The position numbers and the translations under genes are program-made. Source: Marinomonas rhizomae (GTDB lineage Bacteria > Pseudomonadota > Gammaproteobacteria > Pseudomonadales > Marinomonadaceae). Taken from it: a DNA stretch of 64,000 bases. The notes under the pieces were generated by a model. The model saw only the letters and a program-made list of their open reading frames with translations, was not told the origin of the DNA and did not search any database. The stretch covers positions 1 through 64,000 of the forward strand of contig NZ_QNSE01000003.1 of assembly GCF_003315485.1 (NCBI RefSeq), written 5' to 3'. Each line of letters opens with the position of its first letter. Within the stretch, counting starts at the first letter, position 1. Below, piece after piece: positions 15,307 to 24,727 of the stretch.

Positions 15307-17973
15307 ATGACTGAGCAGCATATTCTCGAAGACATCGATCCAATTGAAACAAAAGAGTGGGTCGATGCGCTTGAGTCTGTCCTTCGCGAAGAAGGTCCTG
15401 ATCGCGCGCAATATATTTTAAATCGTCTGACTAGTGAGGCCTCTAAAGCAGGTACATCACTGCCAGCTTCTATTACCACGTCTTATCGCAATACGATTGC
15501 GCCAGAAGATGAAGCGTCACTTCCTGGTGACATCTTTATGGAGCGTCGTATTCGTTCAATCATTCGTTGGAATGCATTGGCAATGGTAATGAAGGCCAAC
15601 CGTGTTGACTCAACACTTGGTGGCCATATCACAAGCTTTTCCTCTGCAGCAACGCTGTATGATATCGGCTTTAACCACTTTTTCCGTGGTAATGACGGCA
15701 AACAACAAGCGGATATGGTTTTTTTCCAAGGCCATATATCTCCAGGTATTTACGCTCGTTCATACATTGAAGGGCGTTTGACAGACGAGCAGCTTGATAA
15801 CTTCCGTCGAGAAGTTGATGGCAAAGGTATCTCTTCTTATCCACATCCTTGGTTGATGCCGGATTACTGGCAATTCCCAACTGTTTCTATGGGGCTTGGG
15901 CCATTACAAGCGATTTACCAAGCGCATGTAATGAAGTACCAACATAGTCGTGGTCTTATTGACCAAGGCGACCGTAAAGTTTGGGCGTTCCTCGGTGATG
16001 GTGAGTGTGACGAGCCAGAATCTTTAGGTGCAATTGCGCTTGCTGGACGTGAAAACCTAGACAACCTTATTTTCGTGATCAACTGTAACCTACAGCGTCT
16101 TGATGGCCCTGTGCGTGGTAACAGTAAAATTGTTCAGGAACTTGAAGGTGTATTCCGTGGCGCTGGCTGGAATGTCATCAAGTGTCTTTGGGGTCGTCAC
16201 TGGGATCCTCTTTTCGCGAAAGACCACAACGGTTTGCTAGTTAAACGTATGAACGAAGTTTGCGATGGTGAGCTTCAGAACTACAAAGCAAATGGTGGTG
16301 CTTATACTCGTGAACACTTCTTCGGCAAATACCCTGAATTGCTAGAAATGGTTAAAGACATGACTGACGATGAGATTATGAATCTTAATCGTGGCGGACA
16401 TGATCCTTACAAAGTTTACGCGGCGTATTCCGAAGCGACTTCTCATAAAGGTCAACCGACTGTTATCTTGGCGCAAACCGTTAAAGGTTACGGCATGTTT
16501 AAAGCGGCTGAAGCGCAAAACACGGCGCACCAAACGAAGAAGTTGGATGAAGAGTCTCTTGCTCAGTTCCGAGATAAATTCGGCATTCCTATTAGCGATG
16601 AAGAGCTAAAAGACTTACCGTATTACAAACCGGCTGAAGATAGCCCAGAAATGCAATATATGCGCTCGCGTCGCAAAGAATTGCATGGCGCTTTCCCTAT
16701 TCGTAACCATGATTGTGAAGCGCTTGAGGTGCCTTCTTTGGAAGCATTCAAGTCTCAAATCGCGGGTACAAATGGTCGTGAAATCTCTACAACTATGGCG
16801 TTTGTGCGTGCACTAAATGTTATGGTTAAAGATAAAGAAATTGGTAAGCGCGTTGTGCCGATTGTTGCCGATGAAGCTCGTACCTTTGGTATGGAAGGTA
16901 TGTTCCGTCAGTTAGGTATTTACTCATCTGAAGGTCAGCGTTATACGCCTCATGACCATACTCAGATTATGTATTACAAAGAATCTGCTGATGGTCAAAT
17001 TCTGCAAGAAGGTATCAATGAACCGGGTGCATTCTCTGCATGGTTAGCATTGGCTACATCTTATGCGAACAGCGCTCTACCTATGATCCCTGTTTACATC
17101 TACTACTCAATGTTTGGTTTCCAGCGTATTGGTGACTTAGCTTGGGCGGCAGGTGATTCGCAAGCGCGCGGATTCTTAATTGGTGCTACAGCAGGCCGTA
17201 CCACTCTGAACGGCGAAGGTTTGCAGCATGAAGATGGTCATTCCCATATTCAAGCAGGCCTTATTCCTAACTGTGTGTCTTACGATCCTACTTATTCATA
17301 CGAAGTTGCGGTTATCATGCAAGATGGCTTACGTCGTATGTACAAAGAGAAAGAAAGTGTTTTCTATTACCTAACCGTAATGAATGAAAACTACACGCAC
17401 GAAGATATGCCTGAAGGTGTTGAAGACGGCATTATCAAGGGTATGTACAAGCTTAAGTCTCATGCTAAGAAAGCCAATAAGAAACAAGTTCAATTGCTTG
17501 GTTCTGGCGTTATTCTGCGTGAAGTGGAAGCCGCTGCTGAGATTCTATTTAATGATTACGGTGTTAACTCTGATATTTGGAGTGTCACATCTTTTAACGA
17601 ATTGCGCCGCGAAGGTCTAGATGCAAGTCGTTGGAATATGCTTCACCCAGAGTCTGAGGCTCGCGTATCTTATGTTGAGTCTTGTCTTGGTGGCAACGGT
17701 CCTGTTATTGCATCTACCGATCATATTAAATTGTTCGCCGATCAAATTCGTCCATTCGTAAAAGGTACTTACAACGTGCTTGGTACAGATGGTTTTGGCC
17801 GCAGTGATACTCGTGCTCAATTGCGTCACTTCTTTGAAGTTAACCGCTATTGGGTAGTGGTTTCTGCCTTGAGTGCACTGGCAAAAGACGGTGTGATTGA
17901 TGCATCTGTAGTTAGTGGGGCGATTGCTAAGTTTGGTCTAGATCCAGAGAAGCCAAACCCGGTAACTTGCTAA
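15307..17973 (+). CDS. aceE: Pyruvate dehydrogenase E1 component (homodimeric)
   Basis: AceE decarboxylates pyruvate with thiamine diphosphate and passes the acetyl group to the lipoyl domains of AceF. The 888-residue length matches the single-chain gammaproteobacterial type. The ThDP motif begins with GDGECDEPES and ends near FVINCNLQRLDGPV (residues about 230-270). GGGAG lies upstream of the ATG. AceF follows after 96 bases in the same direction. No pdhR gene is adjacent. Confidence 0.97.
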   Translation: MTEQHILEDIDPIETKEWVDALESVLREEGPDRAQYILNRLTSEASKAGTSLPASITTSYRNTIAPEDEASLPGDIFMERRIRSIIRWNALAMVMKANRVDSTLGGHITSFSSAATLYDIGFNHFFRGNDGKQQADMVFFQGHISPGIYARSYIEGRLTDEQLDNFRREVDGKGISSYPHPWLMPDYWQFPTVSMGLGPLQAIYQAHVMKYQHSRGLIDQGDRKVWAFLGDGECDEPESLGAIALAGRENLDNLIFVINCNLQRLDGPVRGNSKIVQELEGVFRGAGWNVIKCLWGRHWDPLFAKDHNGLLVKRMNEVCDGELQNYKANGGAYTREHFFGKYPELLEMVKDMTDDEIMNLNRGGHDPYKVYAAYSEATSHKGQPTVILAQTVKGYGMFKAAEAQNTAHQTKKLDEESLAQFRDKFGIPISDEELKDLPYYKPAEDSPEMQYMRSRRKELHGAFPIRNHDCEALEVPSLEAFKSQIAGTNGREISTTMAFVRALNVMVKDKEIGKRVVPIVADEARTFGMEGMFRQLGIYSSEGQRYTPHDHTQIMYYKESADGQILQEGINEPGAFSAWLALATSYANSALPMIPVYIYYSMFGFQRIGDLAWAAGDSQARGFLIGATAGRTTLNGEGLQHEDGHSHIQAGLIPNCVSYDPTYSYEVAVIMQDGLRRMYKEKESVFYYLTVMNENYTHEDMPEGVEDGIIKGMYKLKSHAKKANKKQVQLLGSGVILREVEAAAEILFNDYGVNSDIWSVTSFNELRREGLDASRWNMLHPESEARVSYVESCLGGNGPVIASTDHIKLFADQIRPFVKGTYNVLGTDGFGRSDTRAQLRHFFEVNRYWVVVSALSALAKDGVIDASVVSGAIAKFGLDPEKPNPVTC

Positions 17974-18069
17974 TTACCTAACAAGCTAGGTATCTGGCTT
18001 AGTGTAAATTAATACCTAAGCCAGATAAGTATTTAAGTTTGATGCGTCTATAAGACAAAGGAGATTTCT

Positions 18070-19998
18070 GTGAGTACTGAAATCATTCGAGTACCGGATA
18101 TTGGTGGTGCGACTGATGTCGAAATTATCGAGATCAGTATTGCGGTTGGCGACACAATTGAAGTGGACCAATCTATTATTGTTTTAGAAACAGATAAAGC
18201 TTCCATGGATGTTCCATCTTCTATGGCTGGTAAAGTAAAAAGCATTTCTGTGAAAGAAGGCGATAAAGTTTCTGAGGGTGATGAGCTTCTTGTTATTGAG
18301 ATTGAAGGTGCTGGATCATCTGCACCTGAAGCACAAGTAAAAGAATCCGCACCAACTAAAACTGCTGAGCAGACGGCTCCTACGACATCGTCTTCTAGTG
18401 AAGAAAAGGTTTCTGTGCCTGACATTGGCGGTGCAACTGACGTTGAAGTTATTGAGGTTTGTGTTGCTGAAGGCGATATGGTTGAAGAAGGCGATTCTAT
18501 TATCGTTCTTGAGACTGATAAGGCTTCTATGGACATACCTTCACCATTTACAGGTAAGATCGCCAAAATTTCGATTAAAGTTGGTGACACTGTATCCGAA
18601 GGGGCTGATATTCTTGTGCTGACAACGGAATCATCTTCAGCGGCGCCTGCTGCTAAAGAAGCAAAAGCAGAAGAGCCAAAATCATCTGCTCCTGCTCCTG
18701 TTGCAGCAGCTTCTGGTGGCGTCGAGTCGGTTAAAGTGCCTGATATTGGTGGTGCTGAAGGCGTTGAAGTTATCGAAGTTGCAGTTGCGACTGGAGATAA
18801 AGTTCAAGAAGGCGATTCTATTATCGTTCTTGAGACCGATAAGGCCTCAATGGAGATTCCTGCGCCGAAATCTGGAACAGTGAAGTCTGTTTCTATTAAG
18901 GTTGGTGATAAGGTTTCTGAAGGCGACCTTGTTCTTGATCTTGAAGTAGAAGGTGTTTCTGAGGCGGCGACGCCTGCGCCGGCAGTTGAAAAAGCGGCTT
19001 CAGCTCCAGCTGAACCACCTAAGGCAAATGCCGAAAAATCAGCGCCTGCAGTAGATCAATCTGCTGTACTGTCTGAACCTTCTAAGCAAGTTCATGCAGG
19101 CCCAGCTGTCCGTATGCTCGCTCGCGAGTTAGGTGTTGATTTGTCTCTTGTTCGTCCTACTGGCCCTCGTGGTCGTATTACGAAAGAAGATTTGCATGCT
19201 TATGTGAAAGCGGCAGTGCAAAAAGCGACTTCTGCTCCAGCTGGTGGTGTTGTAGCCGGTTCAGGTTTGCCAACAGTGCCTGATCAAGACTTTAGCAAGT
19301 TCGGCGACGTCGACGTTGTTAAGATGAGTAAAATCCAACGTCTAACAGCTCAGAACATGGTTCGCAACGCGCTTGTTGTGCCTCAAGTTACTCAGTTTGA
19401 TAAAGCTGATATTTCTGATCTTGAAGCATTCCGTAAGGGCTTAAAAGGTGAAATGGAGAAGCAAGGTGTTAAATTAACGCCGCTTCCATTCCTGATCAAA
19501 GCCGTTGCGCAAGCTATGGTTGCGAATCCAAGTTTCAATGTGTCGCTCATGGCCGATGGCGAAAGCTACGTTCAGAAGCATTATGTGCATATTGGTATTG
19601 CTGTGGATTCACCTGCTGGTTTGGTTGTACCTGTTTTGCGTGATGCAGATAAGAAATCTGTAGTCCAAATTGCAAAAGAAGCAGGGGAGCTAATCAAGAA
19701 AGCACTAGACAAACAACTTAAGCCGGCTGACATGCAGGGTGGTTGTTTCACTATTTCTAGTTTGGGTGCAATTGGCGGAACAGGATTTACTCCTATCGTT
19801 AACTGTCCTGAAGTGGGTATTCTTGGTGTCTCCAAAGCAGACGTTGAACCGCGCTGGAATGGTAAAGAGTTTGAGCCTCGTACAATGCTGCCGTTGTGCT
19901 TGTCTTATGATCACAGAGCGGTCAATGGTGGTGATGCAGGTCGCTTTATGACCTTCTTGAACGCTTTGTTAAGTGACGTGCGTCGCTTGTCTCTTTAA
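18070..19998 (+). CDS. aceF: Pyruvate dehydrogenase E2, dihydrolipoyl acetyltransferase
   Basis: AceF is the core of the pyruvate dehydrogenase complex. The 642-residue protein has three lipoyl domains with modified lysines in ETDKAS at K43, K151 and K258, joined by Ala/Pro/Ser-rich linkers. A peripheral subunit-binding domain lies at about 338-375, and the catalytic domain carries YDHRAVNGGDAG near the C-terminus. The start is GTG with AAAGGAG upstream. No lpd gene follows; E3 must be encoded elsewhere. Confidence 0.97.
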   Translation: MSTEIIRVPDIGGATDVEIIEISIAVGDTIEVDQSIIVLETDKASMDVPSSMAGKVKSISVKEGDKVSEGDELLVIEIEGAGSSAPEAQVKESAPTKTAEQTAPTTSSSSEEKVSVPDIGGATDVEVIEVCVAEGDMVEEGDSIIVLETDKASMDIPSPFTGKIAKISIKVGDTVSEGADILVLTTESSSAAPAAKEAKAEEPKSSAPAPVAAASGGVESVKVPDIGGAEGVEVIEVAVATGDKVQEGDSIIVLETDKASMEIPAPKSGTVKSVSIKVGDKVSEGDLVLDLEVEGVSEAATPAPAVEKAASAPAEPPKANAEKSAPAVDQSAVLSEPSKQVHAGPAVRMLARELGVDLSLVRPTGPRGRITKEDLHAYVKAAVQKATSAPAGGVVAGSGLPTVPDQDFSKFGDVDVVKMSKIQRLTAQNMVRNALVVPQVTQFDKADISDLEAFRKGLKGEMEKQGVKLTPLPFLIKAVAQAMVANPSFNVSLMADGESYVQKHYVHIGIAVDSPAGLVVPVLRDADKKSVVQIAKEAGELIKKALDKQLKPADMQGGCFTISSLGAIGGTGFTPIVNCPEVGILGVSKADVEPRWNGKEFEPRTMLPLCLSYDHRAVNGGDAGRFMTFLNALLSDVRRLSL

Positions 19999-20049
19999 TA
20001 AACAGCTAGTGCTTAGTTGCTAGTAAATAAAGAGTCGCTTATCTGAAGT

Positions 20050-20091
20050 GACCCCCAATAGTTGGACGTTCCAATTGTTGGGGGTCTTTTT
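20050..20091 (+). terminator. Terminator of aceEF, built on the IS left end
   Basis: A 16-bp stem (two G-T wobbles) runs from GACCCCCAATAGTTGG to CCAATTGTTGGGGGTC, with loop ACGTT and then five T. It is a strong intrinsic terminator about 50 bases after the aceF stop. Its left arm coincides with the IS-like terminal repeat. Confidence 0.85.
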
Positions 20092-20316
20092 ATATCCAAA
20101 CATCATCGAGTATGTAAACTTCATTTGGCGGAGTTGGCTTCAACAACTATCGTGCATCTATTCAGCGTGCAGGTTTTGCAGAAGAAAGTTTACGATTTCT
20201 TCTATATTCACAAAGGGCGATATTGATATAGTTGGGTTACCTACATCTTAATAAATATCGATACTTAAGTGAATCAAGCATAGACTAAGATAAAGGGCTA
20301 CCTCAAGGCATGTGGC

Positions 20317-20540
20317 ATGTCTAGAGCATGGAGCTGCTTAGACAATGCTGTAGTAGAGAACTTCAGTTAGAAAGGTATTACAACGAAAAGTTTATAAGTG
20401 CTAACGAACTGATTGAAGCAATCAAAGAGTACATCGATGATTACAACAATGAGCGAGTTAAGCAAAAATTAAAGGGTTTGAGTCCGATAAAATATCGAAA
20501 TCAGGCTCTGTTAGCCCTTAGAAATGAGTCCCGCTTATGA
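20317..20540 (+). pseudogene. IS3-family transposase OrfB, 3' fragment
   Basis: The fragment starts with MSRAWSCLDNAVVENF, the segment around the last catalytic glutamate of DDE transposases (VVEN). The frame then breaks and resumes as LERYYNEKF, and ends with EAIKEYIDDYNNERVKQKL and LSPIKYRNQAL, the typical IS150-type C-terminus. The N-terminal region, two of the three catalytic acids and OrfA are missing. The stop codon lies inside the right terminal repeat, as is common in this group. Confidence 0.85.
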
Positions 20541-20594
20541 GGTCACTTAAAGGGCTTTTTTTGTTTATGTTTTCTTCAATAAAAAATAGAAAAA

Positions 20595-21440
20595 TTAGCT
20601 TCTAATTCGTTTCATGTTAATGAGAATGGGGCTGCCAGTCATAGGGTCTGGAATCAGGTCGCATTCAACTCCATATAATTCACGGACTAATTCTTTTGTC
20701 ATGACGTCCTTAGGGCTACCTTGCGTGATGATCTTGCCTTTTTTCATGGCAATAATATGATCAGAGTATTGGCAAGCACTTGGTAGGTCGTGGACCACCA
20801 TGGCAAGAGTTTTGCCTTGTCTGGATAAATGACGTATTAATTCGAACACTTCAATTTGATGGCCTAAATCCAATGCGGACGTAGGTTCGTCTAGTAGAAG
20901 CAAGGGCGTTTCTTGGGCAATTGACATGGCTATCCAAGCGCGTTGGCGTTGCCCGCCAGATAGCGTGTCCAGCAGTCTATCTTTTAGTCCATCTAAATCC
21001 GCAGCGTTTAGAGCGTAGTTAATAGCTTGCTGGTCATCCATAGCCCATTGTTTCAACATGCTTTGGTGTGGGTGACGACCAAAGCGTATTAATTCTTCAA
21101 TGGTGATTCCATCCGGTGCTAAGGTATCTTGTGGCAATAGTGCGAGACGTCTCGCCACTTCTTTGGAAGGTAAAGAGTGAATGTCTTTACCATCGAGTAA
21201 CACAATCCCTGAACTTGGCGAATGAACACGAGATAAACCATTCAATAAAGTGGATTTTCCACACCCATTTGGTCCTACAATCGCAGTCACTTTACCTTCC
21301 GGCAGAGAAACGTCTAAGCTTTCAATAATGCTTGTCTTGTCATGTTTCAAGGTGAGTTTTTTGGCGCTAAGGCGAGCTAATTTGGGTATTTCAAGTGTTT
21401 GTTTAGAGGTCGTTTTAGAATGCAAAGAGGTAGCCGTCAT
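20595..21440 (-). CDS. Iron-siderophore ABC transporter, ATP-binding protein
   Basis: This FecE/FhuC-type ATPase powers siderophore import. The 281-residue protein has Walker A GPNGCGKSTLL, signature LSGGQRQRAWIAM, Walker B LLLLDEPTSALD and the switch histidine in MVVHDL. An N-terminal extension of about 25 residues precedes the conserved domain. The start overlaps the stop of the upstream permease gene by 4 bases. It is the last gene of a four-gene operon. Confidence 0.93.
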   Translation of the reverse strand: MTATSLHSKTTSKQTLEIPKLARLSAKKLTLKHDKTSIIESLDVSLPEGKVTAIVGPNGCGKSTLLNGLSRVHSPSSGIVLLDGKDIHSLPSKEVARRLALLPQDTLAPDGITIEELIRFGRHPHQSMLKQWAMDDQQAINYALNAADLDGLKDRLLDTLSGGQRQRAWIAMSIAQETPLLLLDEPTSALDLGHQIEVFELIRHLSRQGKTLAMVVHDLPSACQYSDHIIAMKKGKIITQGSPKDVMTKELVRELYGVECDLIPDPMTGSPILINMKRIRS

Positions 21441-22522
21441 AATGAAGTCCTTGAGGTGCGTCGTACCAGTATCCAGATTAAGTAAGGGCCGCCTATAACG
21501 GCAGTGACTATACCAACAGGTAATTCTATTGGTGACAATACTGTTCGTCCAAAGAGATCGGCAAGAATCATTACCAAGGCTCCCGTGAGCGCAGAACTTA
21601 TCAAAGGAATGCCGCGATAACGCGCCAGAACCCGTGCAATCTCAGGGCCAACCAAAGCAACTAAGCCAACGGGGCCTGCTACGGCAACAGCAAGACCGGT
21701 TAGTGTTATACATAAGATTAACGCTATTACTCGAATGTGTTTGATGTTTGCACCAAGACCTGTAATCACTTGGTCTGAAAAGGGCATCAAGGCAAACTGT
21801 GAGGCAAAAAATATGCAAGCTACTAGGCAGAAAGCGAGACCAATACCAAGAATCTTTACCATCATGGGATCGCGAGCGCTCAAACTACCCACCGTCCAAG
21901 GATAAGCACTGTTTGCCACATCGATACTGACTTGGCTTAATAGTAATTGCGTAATGGCGCCAGCAATCGCTCCAATGCCAATACCGGCGACAATGAATCG
22001 ATAGCCTCGTGTGCCACTGCCACCTGCTAAACCAAATGCCAAAGCCGTTGCCGTCGCAGCGCCAGCTAATGCCATGAAAGAAGGGGCAATTGAAGTGGCC
22101 ATGCCGACAATAGAAGATACTGCGAATGCCATTGCAGCATTATCAATGCCAATAATACCCGGAGTAGCGAGACGGTTTCTTGCCATAGTTTGCATTAGAC
22201 ATCCAGCTAAACTAAAAGCAGCACCAGTGAAGAGAGCGGCTAATAAGCGAGGTAAGCGTAAATCGGCCACGATAAACTGACTCATGCTATTACCATGACC
22301 AAATAATACGGCAATGACTTCTTTCGGTGATATTGGCATGGTTCCAATACTCAGCGTTGCAACGCAAGCAATGACCAATAGGGCAAACAGCCAAACATTA
22401 CGGATGACCGCTTGTTTCTCAATTAATATGGTCATGTGACGGTTTAAAGACAATAGGTGATAGCCACTTGGTGCGGTGGTGGTTTCTCCAGTATTAGGAA
22501 GAGAAAGGGTTTGATTTATCAT
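21437..22522 (-). CDS. Iron-siderophore ABC transporter, permease (FecCD family)
   Basis: The 361-residue protein has the FecCD pattern of about ten membrane segments, with LRLPRLLAALFTGAAFSLAG in the second third and GLVALVGPEIARVLARY near the ATPase contact loop. A cytoplasmic N-terminal tail of about 45 residues is longer than usual. Its start overlaps the previous permease gene. With that protein it should form the heterodimeric channel. Confidence 0.93.
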   Translation of the reverse strand: MINQTLSLPNTGETTTAPSGYHLLSLNRHMTILIEKQAVIRNVWLFALLVIACVATLSIGTMPISPKEVIAVLFGHGNSMSQFIVADLRLPRLLAALFTGAAFSLAGCLMQTMARNRLATPGIIGIDNAAMAFAVSSIVGMATSIAPSFMALAGAATATALAFGLAGGSGTRGYRFIVAGIGIGAIAGAITQLLLSQVSIDVANSAYPWTVGSLSARDPMMVKILGIGLAFCLVACIFFASQFALMPFSDQVITGLGANIKHIRVIALILCITLTGLAVAVAGPVGLVALVGPEIARVLARYRGIPLISSALTGALVMILADLFGRTVLSPIELPVGIVTAVIGGPYLIWILVRRTSRTSL

Positions 22523-23538
22523 AAGGTTGGCATTCTTCTAGAGCGCACAATTAACAAAAGCACAGGTGCGCCAATAATGGCAGTCAGCACGCCCAATGGC
22601 ATTTCAGCGGGTTGAGCGACAAGGCGTGAAATAACATCTGCGCAAATAACAATAATGGGGCCGAGTGGCAAGCATAGCCATAAAGTTCGACGAATATCAG
22701 GTCCTACTAAAGCCCGTGCTGCAAAGGGGACAACGAGGCCAATAAAGGCAACTGGGCCTGCAATGGCGGTTGCGCCACCGACTAGCAAAGCGACCGCGAC
22801 GATGACAATGCCACGAATACGTTGGGGCTTATGTCCAAGTCCAATAGCGACTCGTTCCCCAAGGGCCAGCGACGCTAACGGTTTAGCCGAATACAAAATG
22901 CAAGCTATCGCAATCAACATAGAAGGCAATACTGAAAATAAGGTGCTGCCGTCTCGGCCAGCAACACTACCCGTTACCCAAAAGCGTATTTCGTCGGCCG
23001 CTCTTTGGTCAAATAGCAGCAGCAAAGACGTTATCGCGAGCAGTAGGCTTGAAAGAGCAGCACCAGCAAGCACAAGGCGAATTGGATCGTTTTGCTGGCT
23101 TTGCATGCGAGCAACACCAAGTACGCACAGACAACCTAATAAGGCGCCAAACTGGGCAACACCAACGGTTAGCGTCGCGGTACTTGCTCCTAATGCTAAC
23201 GTTATTGCCACAGCTAAAGAGCTTCCTGCACTCACCCCGAGTAAACCGGGCTCAGCTAATGGGTTACGCGCGACGGCTTGCATTAATGCGCCAGCAATGC
23301 CAAGCGTCAAACCGACAAATAAACCGACTAGGGTTCTGGTTGCACGTAAATGAAAGACGGTGAATTGAGCATCTGCGGAGCCATTGCCTAAGAGTGTTTG
23401 AAAAGAAGCGTGAAGACTTAAGCCGCCAGCTCCAAACAATAAACTGCAGAAACAGCAAAGTGCCAGCACCAAAAGTGCTGACACAAAAACGCTAAACAAT
23501 GCTCGTTGTGCAGGAGGTGTATTAAACCAACTAATCAT
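22519..23538 (-). CDS. Iron-siderophore ABC transporter, permease (FecCD family)
   Basis: The 339-residue membrane protein has the FecCD signatures LRATRTLVGLFVGLTLGIAG, NPLAEPGLLGVSAG and VAFIGLVVPFAARALVGPD. It pairs with the second permease of the operon. The start lies 5 bases after the stop of the binding-protein gene, and its stop overlaps the next start by 4 bases. A long open frame on the other strand here is a shadow. Confidence 0.93.
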   Translation of the reverse strand: MISWFNTPPAQRALFSVFVSALLVLALCCFCSLLFGAGGLSLHASFQTLLGNGSADAQFTVFHLRATRTLVGLFVGLTLGIAGALMQAVARNPLAEPGLLGVSAGSSLAVAITLALGASTATLTVGVAQFGALLGCLCVLGVARMQSQQNDPIRLVLAGAALSSLLLAITSLLLLFDQRAADEIRFWVTGSVAGRDGSTLFSVLPSMLIAIACILYSAKPLASLALGERVAIGLGHKPQRIRGIVIVAVALLVGGATAIAGPVAFIGLVVPFAARALVGPDIRRTLWLCLPLGPIIVICADVISRLVAQPAEMPLGVLTAIIGAPVLLLIVRSRRMPTL

Positions 23539-23543
23539 CTAAG

Positions 23544-24485
23544 TTATTTTATCTTGTTATCAATAATATTTTGAATGTCATCAAGAATAGCATGAGCAGC
23601 AAGTGGGCCTGCAGCACTTGTCCATAACTGGCCATTCACGGTAACAACTCTATCTTCTTTCACAACATTGAGGCGTGTGAAAGAGGGAGATTCTTTGGCT
23701 GCTTCAAGTGCGTCTTTGCCTTCAGTATTTAGCGTTGCCAAGAATAACCAATCACTATCGACTTTCGATAGGTTTTCTAAGCTAAGGGGGCTGCTATGAG
23801 GTCTGCCTTCCTTGATGACGCCAGCATCATTTATTGTGAAACCGGTGGCGGCTAGAACATCAGTAGAAAAGATTTGTGATGACATAACGATGGGGCCTTG
23901 AGGCATCCAGCGCGCTAATGTTGCCGAACGTTCTTCTTTGGATAGCTTATGAGTAATGACTTTTTTTAGTCTGTCTTCGCGGTCCTTAAGGTCATTTAGT
24001 ATGCTGTCCATTTGTTCGCTTTTGTTTAGCGCTTGTGCATAGACTTTAGCAACTTTAATCCAATTATCAGAGACCATTCCTGGTGCTATAGGGGCGATGG
24101 TTGGTGCAATTTTAGACAGTATGTTGTATTGATCCTGAGGTAAATAAGCTGACGCCAAAATTAAATCTGGACGTTGGGCAGCAATGGCTTCTAGGTTGTT
24201 CTGGCGAGAGGTGCCTACCATATTAACGCCGCTAGCTCGTTGTTGAATGTATTCGGCTACTGAATCACCACCACGAGTAGCAATAGCTCCTAGCGGTTTT
24301 ATACCTAGAGCAATTGCGCTATCTAGAGCATCTTCAGATAGCGTCACTATGCGTTTAACATCGTCGTTAATTTCCACTTCGCCATATTTTGTAGTGACGC
24401 TATGTGTGCTGGCAAATACGCTAAAAGAAGTTGTTAGGCAGGCGCAGAGCAAGATTTTTTTAAAAGAGGGTCGATTAAGCAACAT
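23544..24485 (-). CDS. Periplasmic iron-siderophore binding protein
   Basis: The 313-residue protein has a signal peptide (KKILLCACLTTSFSVFA, cleavage near residue 25) and the class III periplasmic binding fold, with RIVTLSEDALDSAIALGIKP early and QRPDLILASAYLP near residue 110. There is no lipobox cysteine at the cleavage site, so it is soluble in the periplasm. It is the first gene of the importer operon. The siderophore type cannot be read from sequence. Confidence 0.9.
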   Translation of the reverse strand: MLLNRPSFKKILLCACLTTSFSVFASTHSVTTKYGEVEINDDVKRIVTLSEDALDSAIALGIKPLGAIATRGGDSVAEYIQQRASGVNMVGTSRQNNLEAIAAQRPDLILASAYLPQDQYNILSKIAPTIAPIAPGMVSDNWIKVAKVYAQALNKSEQMDSILNDLKDREDRLKKVITHKLSKEERSATLARWMPQGPIVMSSQIFSTDVLAATGFTINDAGVIKEGRPHSSPLSLENLSKVDSDWLFLATLNTEGKDALEAAKESPSFTRLNVVKEDRVVTVNGQLWTSAAGPLAAHAILDDIQNIIDNKIK

Positions 24486-24587
24486 AATGGATTCCTTTGG
24501 AGTGAATATCTACATCAGCTTTTAATGTCGCATTGTTGAAAAATAGGCATCAATAATGCTGTAAGCGTTTGGTAGGCTAATAAACGA

Positions 24588-24635
24588 CATTAATGATAAC
24601 GCTTCTTATTATGGTTTTTAACTGTTTATTTTCAA
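24588..24635 (-). promoter_or_regulatory. Candidate promoter with Fur-like site for the siderophore operon
   Basis: On the minus strand TTGAAA and CATAAT are separated by 16 bases, about 120-150 bases before the binding-protein gene. Just downstream lies GCGTTATCATTAATG, which carries one good Fur half-site (ATCATTA) but matches the full 19-bp consensus poorly. Iron control is expected for such an operon; the site is weak evidence. Confidence 0.35.
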
Positions 24636-24727
24636 TTAGAGTTACGAAATGCGCAACATGATGTTCTATAAGTCGCGTTGTACTTACTTAGTGTACTTAT
24701 TAGCTAAATTAAATCGGTAGAGAAGAG

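Larger units (their letters stand above)
20049..20545 (+). mobile_element. Decayed IS3-family (IS150-like) insertion sequence
   Basis: The left end TGACCCCCAATAGTTGGAC (20049-20067) and the right end GAGTCCCGCTTATGAGGTCA (20526-20545, inverted) share TGACC and GGAC and resemble IS150-group ends. Only the 3' part of the transposase gene remains, so roughly the first two thirds of a normal 1.3-1.4 kb element is missing. No target-site duplication was found. The element separates aceF from the siderophore operon. Confidence 0.65.

Noticed and set aside
22655..23353. Long open frame opposite the FecCD permease gene
   Set aside because: The permease is clearly coding; the antisense frame is a codon-bias shadow.
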